A stretch of 64,000 nt of DNA from Micropterus salmoides (lineage: Eukaryota; Chordata; Actinopteri; Centrarchiformes; Centrarchidae). The notes under the pieces were generated by a model. It saw only the letters and a program-made list of their open reading frames with translations. It searched no databases and was not told where the DNA came from. The stretch spans positions 20,326,308-20,390,307 of the forward strand of contig NW_024040152.1 in NCBI RefSeq assembly GCF_014851395.1. Reading direction: 5' to 3'. Position numbers and translations under genes: made by a program. How positions within the stretch are numbered: the stretch's first letter is position 1; every line of letters starts with the position of its first letter. Positions 12,271 to 23,670 of the stretch are shown in pieces.

Positions 12271-12304
12271 TAGTGCAAACAGCGCCACAAATCTGTTTGC
12301 ACTA
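12271..12304. repeat. 12-bp perfect inverted repeat
   Basis: TAGTGCAAACAG (12271-12282) and CTGTTTGCACTA (12293-12304) form a hairpin with a 10-base loop. Confidence 0.8.
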
Positions 12305-12354
12305 AAAATCAATAGTGTGTACCAGGCCTTTTAAGTGCCTTCCAGTCAGTCACT

Positions 12355-12700
12355 CAGGAAGTTGTAATCATCAGTCTTTTGTGATTAAGTATAAATTTAT
12401 TGAGCACCAGTTTCAGTTATTATCCGATGTTACATCATATGGTATTAATGGTATTTTCAGCTCAGGAGGGTAAAATCCATGATGCATTTGTTAATTTTGT
12501 TAGTGAAATAGTTTGGATACAAATGTAAAATTATTTTTAAATTGATTTCAAATCATACACTCTTTACATGAAGATAAAAATACAAAAAAACATTTAGATC
12601 CCTTTGTACCTTTTCACAAAGTGTTTTTTAATCCTCTGTCATTATCAGTTTTAAAGTTGATATGAAGCTTGATATGATCTTAAAGAAATAAATTTGTGGA
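12355..12700 (+). repeat. far-distal 3' block of the receptor unit
   Basis: Shares TTAGTGAAATAGTTTGGAT and nearby GTGATTA...AAAT words with 35703-35850, and TATTAGTGAAATAGTTT with 31950-31980 behind gene 2. The same terminal block thus follows gene 1, gene 2 and the pseudogene. Confidence 0.6.
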
Positions 12701-13097
12701 TCAATACTATGCTGCTAAAAGCACAGAGAGTGCTCAACTAGCCATGCGAGTGAATTGTGGGAATGTTTCAGTCAAGGTCGACCTGCATAAGTGGATTCGG
12801 TTAATTTAAAGGTCCAAAAGTTAATTTTTCTATAATAAAATAATGCTATGCTTGTATTTGCTAAAATGTTTTGTTAAAAGTCTGATGTGGTGCTTTTCTT
12901 CCATTGTGGTCAGAAAACCTGATAGACTTTGTCAAGTGCAGATCTCCACCAGGTGTGTCTGGGGTCATGTAGGTGGGGAAAAGGGAGTGCAAGACTGTGT
13001 GTCAGCGTGTATGCATAAGAGAAATGGGATGAAGGGGGAGTTTTTTTGTATAGTATAGTAGTCTCAGTTTTCTTTAAGATGCATGGAATAGTGTAAT

Positions 13098-13558
13098 GGG
13101 GCAGTACGGAGGAACAGTGAATAGCATAATGGCCTCACAGTGAGAAGGTACAGGGTTCAATCCTTGGTGGTCCCAGACTTTTCTGTGTGGAGTTGGCATG
13201 TTCGTGTCTGCGTGGGTTCTCTCCGGGTGCCCTGGCTTTCTCCCACCCTCCAAAGACATGCAGGCTTGGTTGATTGGTGACCCTAAATTGTCCTTAGGTG
13301 TGGATGTGAGTGTGATTGGTTGTCTGTCTATGTGTGGCCCTGCAATGGACTGGCGATCTGTCCAGGGTGTACCCCGCCTCTCGCCAAATGCCAACTGAGA
13401 TCGGCTCCAGCCCCAGCACACAGGATAAACGGTTGTTGGGCTTCTGTAAATAACATCACAGAGTACGGTCTAGACCTGCTCTTTTATGAAAAGCGCTGTG
13501 AGATAACTGTTGTTGTGATTTGGCGCTATATAAATAAAATTGAATTGAATTGAATTGA
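13098..13558 (+). mobile_element. tRNA-headed SINE-like repeat with L2-type 3' tail
   Basis: The head resembles a tRNA-derived SINE: a degenerate A-box region, a B-box-like GGGTTCAATCC near 13152, then the fish repeat body GTGTGGAGTTGGCATGTTC and CCAAAGACATGCAGG. The last ~60 bases, with GCGCTATATAAATAAAATTGA and GAATT units, look like an L2-family LINE 3' end. Known biology: SINEs borrow LINE tails to be mobilised. The overlapping 115-codon minus frame is a shadow. Confidence 0.65.
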
Positions 13559-13765
13559 CGATGGGTGAGTGAGTGGAATACTGTAATGGTATTGTAACAG
13601 AGCATCCTGTGTAAACTAAGGAAACAACAAACAGGACAATGAGTCCAAACGTCCAAATTTAAACATCATGTATTTAGAACATTTTGTTGTAACACACCAC
13701 ACAAAACAAAAGCCCTCCCTAATTCCCTCTCCTCTCCAAAGTAAAGAAGAGTTGAACTTCACTCA

Positions 13766-13840
13766 CAGTCAAGATGGCGGCGAAAATAACAGAAACAAGG
13801 ATTTGTTCATCACCGATGTCTAACGTTAGTGAAACATAAC
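13766..13840 (+). promoter_or_regulatory. candidate promoter / first exon with YY1-type motif
   Basis: CAAGATGGCGGC (13770-13781) is a strong match to the YY1 motif often placed at transcription starts of housekeeping genes, with the ATG inside it opening a frame of only 21 codons. GTAAGT near 13948 could serve as a donor. No downstream exon was recognised, so a real gene here is unproven. Confidence 0.3.
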
Positions 13841-13849
13841 ATATGTGTG

Positions 13850-15125
13850 TTTCATTAACGAAATATTTAGTGGGCTAGAATGAATTATTATTATTAATAA
13901 TTATAAATAAGACACACTTGTCACACTTTATAATGGTTAGACTGTAGTAAGTAACTTTACTGTAACGTTAGTAGATGGGTCTTCCTCTGTGTTGTTGTCG
14001 CCGTTTTGTTGCAGTATTGTGTATTATGTGGGTCATTTTAGTTACTGAGAGGTGGAGAAGCTATGTACCTGAGTATCGGTAAAACCACAATAAATCTAAA
14101 TTGAATGTGACAAAGCAAACAGCGTCAGATCTGAGCTAATGTAGCTTCAAATCACTCCACATTTGCTTTTTACCATTACATCCTTTCTTGCAGGCTAAAT
14201 CAACATTTGACATAACATCGGTGGAACACAGGATAATAATATGGGTCGCGTTAACTGATGAAGTAAATGCGGAAAGCAATAAAACTTTCCACTGGATAAT
14301 ATTAGCAACTGCTTGGCAAGTCAGGCAAGCTAACGTGACTCTTTCTGTAACACAGCCCTTCTGATGTTGACTGTTCACCCACATCATCTGAATCTCATTT
14401 GGTCTGATGGGCTTCAGCACATAAAACGTTGTTGTATTTGTTTTGTATCCTTAGGTGGAGTTTGTGTTGCCGACTGTGTTTTGCTGGGAGACGGTTGTTT
14501 TGTGGTGTTAGTGGACTGCATTTCGTTATCTGGTGTTGTCGCTGTAGTCTGAAAGATACTCAGGAGTACACACAGGGCTACATCCTGACCTGGTGTCCTC
14601 ACATAAGAAGCAGAATAGTAAGCAAGCAACAGAGAAACAGGCGTGTGCTACATTTCTAAGTGAGGTTATGCACATTGACAAAAAGGAAGTAAAAATCTTA
14701 TATATTAATAAGTGATTTAATTAATTGCCGGTGCTTGTTTTGTCTTGCACCATCACAGTGGTGACAAACATTTGGTGCAGGCCTCACTGGCCCAGAGAAA
14801 CCTACAGGTCTGTCACTAACATTTGAACATAATAATCAAACAATTCAACATTACTGTGTGTGTCAGACATACTGAAATTCAAAGAAAACACAAATACAAC
14901 TAAACATTTTTTTTGGAGTAGCTTACCTTACAGCTTGCAGCTAAACATTAGCACTAACAATGTGCATTAAAGATATAGACAGAATATGTTTTAAGTTAGA
15001 TGAGTTTAACTACAAGCAGGCAATGCTATAACAAAAATCAATTAAAAAATACTTTCTTACCTCAAGATAAGTACAAAATTGGGCCTATACAAGCATTGTT
15101 TATGAATTTAATAGCACAGTAATCA
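13850..15125. other. intergenic, nothing recognised
   Basis: AT-rich sequence with short open frames on both strands near 14136-14659 that lack domains. No repeat family was recognised with confidence. Confidence 0.4.
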
Positions 15126-15129
15126 CATA

Positions 15130-15550
15130 TTTGCACACTATGTTGTGGTGGCAGCCCGGCTGACGGTGAGTGTCCTTGTTTTTTCTCCCTTTTTGTCTGT
15201 GGTTCTTTTTCCATGTTTTTTTCTGTTCTCTGCCTGCCTCCCTGTGTCTCCTCCCCTGTGTGTGCTTTCTCTCTCTCTCTCCCTCCGCTCCTGAGCCCAG
15301 CCAACGACCCGCACCTGCACCTTGTCAGCAACCTCCCCAGTCTTCCACACCTGCCAGTAATCAACCTCATCTCTGCAAGTATTTCAACCCCGGTTCTCCA
15401 CACCAGCTTCGCTTGATTGTCATTGCTCCCAACCTGGTGCCAACCTCTCAAGCTCAGGTTTAAATAATCTTTGGTTTCCAGCCCCTGGTTATTCCTCGCA
15501 CTAACCCTGTCTTTCTGTCTGTTCACGGTGGATGGTTTATCCATTGCACC
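15130..15550 (+). repeat. pyrimidine-rich unclassified repeat-like segment
   Basis: A C/T-rich stretch with a TCTCTC run at about 15270-15285 gives open frames on both strands (including 160 minus-strand codons) through low complexity. It may be part of an LTR or other element, but no diagnostic end is visible. Confidence 0.4.
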
Positions 15551-15567
15551 ATCACCACCCTATTATC

Positions 15568-16735
15568 TCTGATTGAAAAATTTCACATGTTACAATTTGA
15601 TCAGGTATAGAAATAAGCCTCTGCCTTTTAACTTCACCTACCTTCAATATGGTAGAGTGGACAGATGGTAAAATTGTACAGTAAGTTGTAGATCCATTTG
15701 TGATGCTTTTGTGGGGTTAATCATGTTGAAATGATGGAAAGGTGAAATGTTTTTTGTTGAAAAGTTCATTTATATAGCACATATTCAAACCAGAGTACAA
15801 AGTGCTTTCCAAAAGAAAAAAAGAAAGACAGCAGAAAAAGAAAAACATCCACACATGCAGCCAATTTACCCAAACTGAATAACCTATATGAAGTGGCTAC
15901 ATTTATCTTGTGAGTGTCTTGATCTTGTTGTCATTCTTCTCTATGTTCTTTGACTCACACCAGTGCCTTCCTTCTGTACTATAATAGAGCTACGAAGATG
16001 ATAAATGGTAAAATGAAATTTCCTGGACAAAATAACCCAGCAGTCATTTCCAAATTGGTATTAGTGTACATTAATTTCCATTGGTTATATACACAGCTGA
16101 TTTTGATTACCTTTCCCTCGCCTGTATAGTAGCAAAGAAAACAATCAACAAAATAAATCTCAGCTGTTTAAAGACCATACTTGTAGACTATACTAATATT
16201 AATAATTACTATTGGCAGAATAACATAGTAATAAGGGTAATTTGACGAAGAATGTTATGCCTTTCTTGCTATTGAATATAGTAGGCTGTAAACTAACGTA
16301 TAGAAGAGATATAACTGAATAAAAAATCTAATGTGTAAAATAGTGTTGCTGAACTCCTGCACAAACAGCCTCATAGCAAGTTAATTTCCCAGCTTCCCCC
16401 TCACACTCACATCCACCCAGCCACTGATCATGTTATTTGTGTATATGACAAAATTAGGCATATGACAGGGACCATAGATGGGTACAAGTGAAAGGGAAGT
16501 GGTCAGTTACACTAGTTATACTAGGTTCAATATGGCTATATGTATGTATGTGGGGTATGTATGTGACCCCCACTCTGAGTACATCCATGTTGTGCCATGA
16601 ATTTTCTTCTTTTCCCCCAGTTTATTTTAGAGCAGAGATTATTTTTAATTACATTTTCTGAAACACATTTTCATGTGCAGTGCACAAGAAGAGTGCAAGC
16701 AGGTTGGTAGGTAGACAGGAGGTAGGGCAAGGGTG
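15568..16735 (+). pseudogene. orphan 3' flank of a lost receptor copy
   Basis: Collinear with 9495-10585 downstream of receptor gene 1 (for example GCCTTTTAACTTCACCTACC, TGATGGAAAGGTGAAATG, TAGTAGGCTGTAAACTAAC), but no receptor coding sequence precedes it. It keeps a stretch (about 15830-16130) missing behind gene 1; part of it, TTTCCTGGACAAAATA, is also present behind gene 2 (30773-30788). It therefore descends from a separate full unit whose gene was deleted, not from a copy of the present gene 1 flank. Confidence 0.75.
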
Positions 16736-16754
16736 CTGGACTTTTGACCTCCTC

Positions 16755-16830
16755 CGGCTTTTTCTCTTCTCCATACACCATGGAAGTAGTTGAAGTTGTG
16801 CCAAAAATCCTTATTCTGCTTCTCAGATCA
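16755..16830 (+). repeat. three-copy block, copy 2
   Basis: Matches 12128-12210 through CTTCTCAGATC, then breaks exactly where LINE-derived sequence starts. Confidence 0.65.
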
Positions 16831-17262
16831 ATTAAATATCTTGGTGTAATAATTGATTCTAATCTTACATTTAAAAAACAAATTAAGAAGGTAATAAATG
16901 CAGTTAAGTTTAATCTGTCAAACTTTCGCCATATCAGAAACTGTCTAACTACTAAGGCAGCAACAGCACATTTTATATGATTATGCCATATTTGTCATAC
17001 TGTTTGACTGGTTGGGCACAAGCGTACTGTACAACACTCAAACCTGTGCAGTTAGTATACCACCAGGCTTCCAAGGTGCTTGATAGAAAGCCAAATACTC
17101 ATCACCACTGTCACAGTCTAAACAATCATAATTTACTGAGCTGGAACAATCATATTAAATTTACAGATGCTTGTCTTATCTATGAGATTCTGCATGGCTT
17201 GGTTCCTCCCCCTCTTAGTGCTTTTATAAAGCAGAAAGGACTACAAGGACTACAGTTGAACA
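16831..17262 (+). mobile_element. LINE reverse-transcriptase C-terminal fragment
   Basis: Encodes KYLGVIIDSNLTFKKQIKKV, then, across a frame change near 16977, LSYCLTGWAQAY and LIYEILHGLVPPPLSAFI. This is the post-catalytic thumb/C-terminal pattern of non-LTR retrotransposon ORF2. The catalytic core, 5' end and 3' UTR are absent. It lies directly against the three-copy block. Confidence 0.75.
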
Positions 17263-17389
17263 TGCCTTGAAGAAAAAATTTGGATTATTTGGAAACCCTC
17301 AAGACGGTCTGTACATTGATGTGATGGCCACACTCACAGCTACAGAGGAGCAGAAGACAGTGAAAGGAAATGTACACTGGGGCCAACTG

Positions 17390-17719
17390 GGGAAACTCAG
17401 GCGGAAGCCAAACAGGTCGGGAGGATGACCAGGAGGTTGGCCCAACAGGTTGATCAAGGCCAGAGGTTGGGAGAAACCCTCCGGAGGCCGGACAGGGGGG
17501 CGTTAAGGAAGGTGAGACCGCTCCGGAGATCTCTGGGTAGCAGGACTGGGGACCAGCAACAGGACAGGAGGACTGGAGGTCAACAACAGGGAAGCTGGGC
17601 TGGAGACCAATGACCAGACAGCTAAACTGGAGAATGCAGACAGAGAAGCTGGTCTTGAGGCTGGCGACAATGTAGTCTGGTCTGACCTCACAGGCACTCC
17701 TGTGAGGTCAGAGACACCA
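17390..17719 (+). repeat. degenerate GA/CAGG-rich minisatellite, left part
   Basis: Imperfect units built from GGACCAGCAACAGGACAGGA-like words give an artificial Gln/Gly/Arg-rich frame. It is separated from similar sequence at 18648-19010 by an inserted element. Confidence 0.5.
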
Positions 17720-18647
17720 GGGGTCTCATTTATAAAGTGTACGTGAGCCCAAAAGCCAAAAATGGCATATGGCAAAAAATATTCAGACTTCTAAAGCCGT
17801 GCGTACGCACACTTGTAAGCAAGTTCCCTTTATAAATCACAATCGACTTGAAATGTGGCGCATGTGAGGGAGCTCAATGTCCGACCCTCCAAACGCCAAT
17901 AGGAAGAAAAGGAGGCTAATTCTGACAGAGAAGCTAAAAAACGAAATTTAACTCAGTGGGTCACTGACTTTCCTTTTGGTGAAGCTGAAGCATGTTGTTT
18001 GGTGGGTAAAAAATGCATTTTCATTCAACACTTGTGCACCGGAGGAAAGGAGGCACCGGAGCTCTACCCCTTTATAACCAATCTGCAAGAAGGAGCATCC
18101 CTCTTGATTAGTGATTAAGGACACTTAAGGAGGCTGGCAATGAGTTAAAAGAAATAGCCTGTGACTTGTTGTAAATGACAATAAAATAGAGATTTTTCCA
18201 TAACATGTTTTTACAAGCAGCGCATCACATCCACACGCTGGCACACAGCGTTTGGCTCGATAAGGAAACGAACATGTGATTACAATACATGAAATTATGC
18301 TCTCCTATTTGCATTGAAAATGGCATTTATGGCAGTTTAAATGTAATTGGTCCTCCTGTTCACCTTATTTATGAGAATAAATTTCAATTTAAGCCTATAC
18401 TACTCAGAGGTAATATTTCGATTTATTTTACACAGTAGTAGGCTTATTCATTTTATCCTTCTGCCATGTGAGTCGCCGTTTCTCATTTCAACTCTTTATT
18501 TGCGTATGCATGGTTCAGAGTTTACTTAAGGATCCATATTCTCCAGTCAAGTTTGTTGTTTATAGATGATATCCTTTGCTTGGGAAGTCGCGTACGCATG
18601 TTTCCAACCCTGTTTTGTACGTACGCACCGTTTATAAATGAGACCCC
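17720..18647. mobile_element. non-autonomous DNA transposon with 17-bp TIRs
   Basis: Starts GGGGTCTCATTTATAAA (17720-17736) and ends with its exact inverse TTTATAAATGAGACCCC (18631-18647). Subterminal CGTACG-containing motifs occur at both ends. At 928 bases it has no transposase frame. A clear target-site duplication was not found, so the superfamily is open. It splits the G-rich repeat. Confidence 0.75.
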
Positions 18648-19010
18648 AGATGCTGAAGAGGCACAGTAGAGTCAGGGTGGAGATGTAGCTCAGCGAGGGC
18701 AGGTAGCTGCTGCAGCAGGGACAGTGGGCTGCGGGAACAAAACTGAGTCCAGGGACTGCTGTAGTTCGGCAAAGTTAGGGGATTGTCACAGGTGAGCGGA
18801 GTGATGTGAATGTTGCAGCAGTTCAGGGGCTAAAGTCAATTGCAGCTTTACAAGGGCAGGAAGATGCTGTGGCTAGACAGTCAAGACAGGGATTAGCTGC
18901 CGCTCAGCAAGGTCAGGAGTCGGCCAAGCCACCAACACAACACCAGGGGCAGGAGTCAGCCGGACCACCAACCAAACTTGAGGTGTAGTAGTTGGCCGGG
19001 CCACTGACTG
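18648..19010 (+). repeat. degenerate CAG/GGA-rich repeat, right part
   Basis: Loose units with GGGGCAGGAGTCAGCCGG and GGTCAGGAGTCGGCCAAG continue the G-rich repeat on the far side of the inserted transposon. The 60-codon Gln-rich frame is a by-product. Confidence 0.45.
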
Positions 19011-20449
19011 GACATCCTCTCAGGATGTCATTGTTGTTGAGACTGTTCAGAGGGCCCTGTAGCTTTTTCCAATTTGTAAGTATACAATGCGTGCAATTAT
19101 TTATCTTCACTGTTACAGATGAATAACAAGGTGTGTACTCCATGGCCACCTCACCAGGGAGTCAGTATAATGTGAATGAGTAAACTGACCCACTTGCACT
19201 GGTACACATATCCACTGCACTTTTCACTTATTATAGCTTTATAGTAGTTTAGAGGAATATTGCAGTATATATATTTAAGGGGACTGCAAGGATGTTTTGT
19301 GGGGGAGGGGGGCTCCTGGGCCAAATGCCCAGGATTTATTTTTTGTCCCATTCCAGCCCTGCCTGAATAACAACACTTCTTTCATCACTGGCATTTCTAT
19401 AACTAGGCATCGGGAGGCAGAACCAATGTGTTGCATAACCCTCAGTGTTGGCTCCGGAGTGCCAGCAGCAGGCCTTTAATCCTTTTTTGGTCTGTTGCTG
19501 TGATATAAATTTTCAGCAGCAGCTTCACTCTTGGGTCTTCTTCGTGGACTGGATCCCGTAATGGAGCATACAGAGGAGGTGGAGGAGCGGAGTCAAGGAC
19601 TGGATCAGCCGGAATGGATTCCTTGATTTGTGTACCATTTTTAAAGAAGGATTTAAAGTGTTTGTTGTTTATTCATGTGATTTATTTTTTTATCCATTTC
19701 CTTCTTATCTTCATTTCACCTAGTCAAATGTTCTGTTCTAAATCTTTTCCCTTTCCCTGCTTATTGTCTTCATATAACCTACTAGGCTTTCCAGCTCTTC
19801 TGCATCTCTTCTTTCCTTTGTCTCCAAACATGTCTTGAGCTGGTTGCTTTAGACTAAAGCTTCCATTTGCAGGGGAAACCATTTCAAACCACTAATTGTA
19901 GTACATAATTGTAGTACATAATGTAATATTGTAAATTTCACTGCTAGTGGAAGCATTTAAGGATCTGTGTCCCACCCAGTTCTCACATTATTTGTCTCTC
20001 TACATCATACAGAATCTCTTGGTCCACCTGTTAGAGTAGACACACCAGGAAACCCTCAAATACCACAAAATAATCAGGACACATTCTTTTCTCTCTTCCC
20101 AGGAATGAACCAAAGATCAGGGCTCTGCTGAAAACATCTTCTCAACTGTAGGGAGCAACTTTCCTTAGATAATCCGGTTTCTGCACTTCAACAGAGTTCA
20201 AACCAGTGGTCCACTCCACGCTGGGCTCCATTTGTGGTGAAAATTGACATAATTGAACAAATAAAGAAGTTACAACAGGAAATGTATTGAAGACAATACA
20301 GACAAGCAGGCTACTCCAGCTGGGCAGAGAAAGTTGTTTGGGGGTCTGACTTAGAGAAACAGAAGATTAAAACATTTAACAGTGGAAGATAATTGTGTAG
20401 TCTACAAGAAAAGCCTTAAACCACAGTGGAAGCTTCTTTATTACAGGAA
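19011..20449. other. intergenic, nothing recognised
   Basis: No coding or repeat family was recognised. A 13-base direct repeat (GTAGTACATAATT/GTAGTACATAATG) lies near 19898-19924. Confidence 0.4.
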
Positions 20450-20900
20450 ATAGTCTGCCTAAGACTGAACAATCACACTGATGTTCATTCAATTCCAAAC
20501 ACTGATACACTAGTGCCATTATAATAAGGAGCAAATTACATAAGTGAATGACACCTACAGGATTATTAAAGTAGCTTAGTATGCATATTAATATAGATTT
20601 TCTGCATCCACATAGGCCTATTTCAGAATTTCAGATAAAATCTTATTATGAGAACAAAACAGGATGCTGACAGGAAGGAATACACTGTAGATCACATAGA
20701 CTATTGCCCTTATACTAATATTAATTAAAATAATACTTCAGAAAATAATATATGTTCTTTCTTCAGATCTCATTTGTAGGGATGGACATACAGAGGCATG
20801 TGGACAGTGGCAAGTAGGGAGATGCCTGCTATTTAACAAAACCTTTGGCAACCCTCAATTATTGACAAATGCTGCTGTGACTTTCAGGTATTTCAGGCTG
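20450..20900 (+). repeat. receptor-array upstream block, copy 2
   Basis: Collinear with 24474-24900 (CAATTCCAAA, CTGATACAC, GGATTATTAAAGTA, GCCTATTTCAGAATTTCAGA, ACAGGAAGGA, CAGATCTCATTTG) and with 6056-6330 upstream of gene 1. Inferred to be the 5' flank of the unit whose exon-2 stub is at 22690. Confidence 0.75.
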
Positions 20901-22145
20901 TTTTTCGATTGTATGTACCCTAACTTTGTTTCAATATAATATTCAAGTCCCCCAGTCTTTGACTTTTTCTAAAAGTGTGTTATGTAGCACCCTCTATTGT
21001 TCAAAAATGTCAAAATAAAACCATATTTTAAAAATGGGCATTTAGCCTAAAGCCTACAAGCGCCAGCAGGTAAAATGTAGTAGCCTACCCCTATAGAGAA
21101 TACAGTCATTTTCACGTTATCATTCTATGTTGCTATTTGCAACGCCTTTTCTACAGCAGGCATTACACTTGCTCAAGGCAGTGAGTGAAGGAGAGTCTGA
21201 CGGTGGGGGCTGAGCAACGTGTCCTGGGTTGATTCTGCATCTGACGGGTCATTATCTTAGAGCGATCCACTTGCATGTAGTAAACATGCATAAAAACTCC
21301 ATGAAAATAATGCTCAGGGCCTATAGCTTTTGGATAGGCTACATTATCATCAAAACTAATGCTGCAGTTTTCCCTGTGATAGCCTACAGGTGTGTTTTGC
21401 GGTCCCTTCAAGAGAGCGTGCGGCTCCCTCGTGTGCATTTTGACCTGCTGAGGGTAGGCTATGTAGTTTTCCAATGCTGTGTATTTTGTTTAGTAAAAGT
21501 GATCATTATAGGCCTACATTTTTTTCCATTGATTAAAATCTACTTTGAATTTTGAATAAATACTTTCGTTAGGACTTTAAAATTTTTGGGTCGGGAAAAA
21601 ACAAGCAGAACAGTAAGAATTAGCCTACATCATTAGGCAACATTATTACCACCTATAAAACACTGCAATAGTCAATCGTTTTTCTAAATTGTCGGCGGTC
21701 ATAGGTAATGAACCCTGGCGGTTCTAGTGTTAAAAAAGACGCTGTGCGTATTTACGCACAAGCTAGGCTACAACAGCATTACTTCATTGATTATTTAAAT
21801 CTCCCGACACTCGGTTATTGTGACAGGATCGGTTATTGTGCATTGACAACAGCCTCTAGAATCATGAAAGTAAATCATAGAAGAAAACACAGGCTATAGA
21901 ATTATATTTAGGCATAAACCATATTCATGATTCACGATTTGTTTTTTTCTGGTGCCAAAATGTTTGTGGTGTTGGTGAATTATAAAAAATGCAAAACACC
22001 ACTTATTTTCAGGTTAAAATGCATTGTGAAGTGCTTTACTGAGATTGTAACGGCTAATAATAGGCTATCGAAATGTTATTATGTATGTAATAGCCTACGT
22101 TATTTTACTGCCTTAGCAATAGGCCTACCTTACTGTAATTGCAAT
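20901..22145. other. intergenic, nothing recognised
   Basis: Sequence rich in AGGCCTA/TAGGCTAC words, common in percomorph non-coding DNA. The open frames at 21163-21474 (-), 21229-21555 (+) and 21927-22280 (+) are unsupported. Confidence 0.4.
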
Positions 22146-22149
22146 TACA

Positions 22150-22195
22150 GGAGTGGGTTCAGTAGGCAATTGTCCAGCAAGGATGAGATCTATAG
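22150..22195 (+). repeat. intron-1 block remnant of the receptor unit
   Basis: GGAGTGGGTTCAGTA and AGCAAGGATGAGAT match the gene 2 intron at 28677-28724. It lies about 0.5 kb before the exon-2 stub, the expected order. Confidence 0.6.
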
Positions 22196-22689
22196 TGAGG
22201 CGAGTCGGGGGGTACACCGGGTGCGACTGCCCCGGGCCCGCCATTCTCTCCCTTTACAAAGGGGCCCACCTTGGACCTAATCTGCCTGACTGATCATGCA
22301 TTTTTGTTGTTAAGTTGAATATTTTGAAAAAAGTTTGTTTGTGTCTTGTGTGCCTGACAAAAGCGAGATTGAAATAGGCTACTATCGGTGTTTAAATAAA
22401 TATGCATTCATATGCGCGTGCACGAAATGAAACTCTTTCCAGCAGCAACCTCTGTGGGGACAAGTCCAGACTAATTTTCAGTCTCATTTCAAAACAAGAC
22501 AATGATTGTCTATAGTCTCTTTGTCAAGGTTACAACTCTGGACTAATGCAAGATGGAAAGCAATGGACTGACACTGACTATTGATTAAATATTTAATTTA
22601 AAATGTTAATTAGCTGGGCATGTGGATGCACATCGCTCAGTAAAAAATAGCCATTATGTATTCAGCCAAATCCTAGTTTACATAGTAGA

Positions 22690-22776
22690 CACAACTCAAG
22701 ACAATGATGGAGATGAACGCTACACCTTCCTATCAACACAACAACAACACAACAGAAGGCTCTGGAAAAAATATTT
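22690..22776 (+). pseudogene. truncated exon-2 stub of a receptor copy
   Basis: Closely matches the start of exon 2 of gene 2: AACTCAAGACAATGATGGAG, then AACAGAAGGCTCTGGAAAAA. The frame from ATG 22704 encodes MMEMNATPSYQHNNNTTEGS and breaks away from the receptor at 22776, reaching a stop a few codons later. It retains several N-glycosylation sequons, as in gene 2, but no membrane segment. LINE sequence in the opposite orientation follows immediately, with an AAATATTT-type word at the junction. Confidence 0.85.
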
Positions 22777-23670
22777 GTGAAATGTGATCTCTTTTCCTGG
22801 TTCCTGTCAGAACACGTGCTGCAGCATTCTGGATCAGCTGAAGAGTCTTAATGGACTTTTTCGAGCAGCCTGATAATAAGGAATTGCAGTAATCCAGCCT
22901 AGAAGTAACAAATGCATGGACTAGTTTTGCATCATTTTTAGGCAGGATGTTCCTGATTTTCGCAATATTACGTAGGTGAAAAAAGGCGGTCTTTGAAATT
23001 TGCTTAATGTGAGACTTAAACGACATGTCCTGATCAAAGATAACTACAAGATTCCTCACGGTAGTGCTGGAGGCCAGGGCGATGCCATCAAGGGAAACTA
23101 TATCTTTAGATAATGCATCACGGAGGTGCTTGGGCCTCAGAACAAAAACTTCAGTTTTATCTGAGTTTAACATTAGAAAATTACAGGTCATCCAGGTTTT
23201 AACATCCTGAAGGCACATTTGAAGTTTAGCTAACTGATGAACTTCATCTGGCTTGATCGATAGATATTACTGAGTATCATCTGCATAACGATGAAAGTTT
23301 ATGGAGTGTTTCCTGAAAATATTGCCTAAAGGAAGCATATATAAAGTGAAGAGGATTGGTCCGAGCCCAGATCCTTGTGGAACTCCATGACTAACTTTGG
23401 CGCGCATGGAGGACTCACCGTTAACATGTACAAACTGAAATCAATCTGATAAATAGGACTTAAACCAGCTTAGAGCAGTTCCTTTAATGCCAATGAAATG
23501 TTCCAGTCTCTGTAATAGGATCTGATGGTCAATGGTATCAAATGCAGCACTAAGATCTAATAAAACCAGTACAGTGACAAATCCTTTGTCTGATGCAATG
23601 AGGAGGTCATTAGTAATTTTCACCAGTGCTGTCTCTGAGAGGACCTTCAGCATAATGTGCACGAAAGGTA
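22777..23670 (-). mobile_element. L2/Maui-type LINE fragment: RT catalytic core
   Basis: Read on the minus strand it encodes SETALVKITNDLLIASDKG, LLDLSAAFDTIDHQILLQRL and a YADD catalytic box (about 23277-23288) soon followed by a stop, then SRLDYCNSLLSGCSKKSIK and AARVLTGTRKRDHI. The endonuclease, RT N-terminus, C-terminal tail and 3' UTR are missing, so both ends are broken; it is dead. It abuts the receptor stub at 22776. Confidence 0.85.

Noticed and set aside
15062..15544. 160-codon minus-strand frame rich in Arg/Glu/Lys
   Set aside because: The antisense of a C/T-rich low-complexity tract; no domain.
17275..17345. Possible extra receptor 3' UTR remnant (AACCCTCAAGACGGTCTGTAC)
   Set aside because: It resembles the region just after the gene 1 and gene 2 stops, but the match is short and weak and could be chance.
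17425..17613. Gln/Gly/Arg-rich open frame
   Set aside because: Produced by a degenerate minisatellite, not a protein family.
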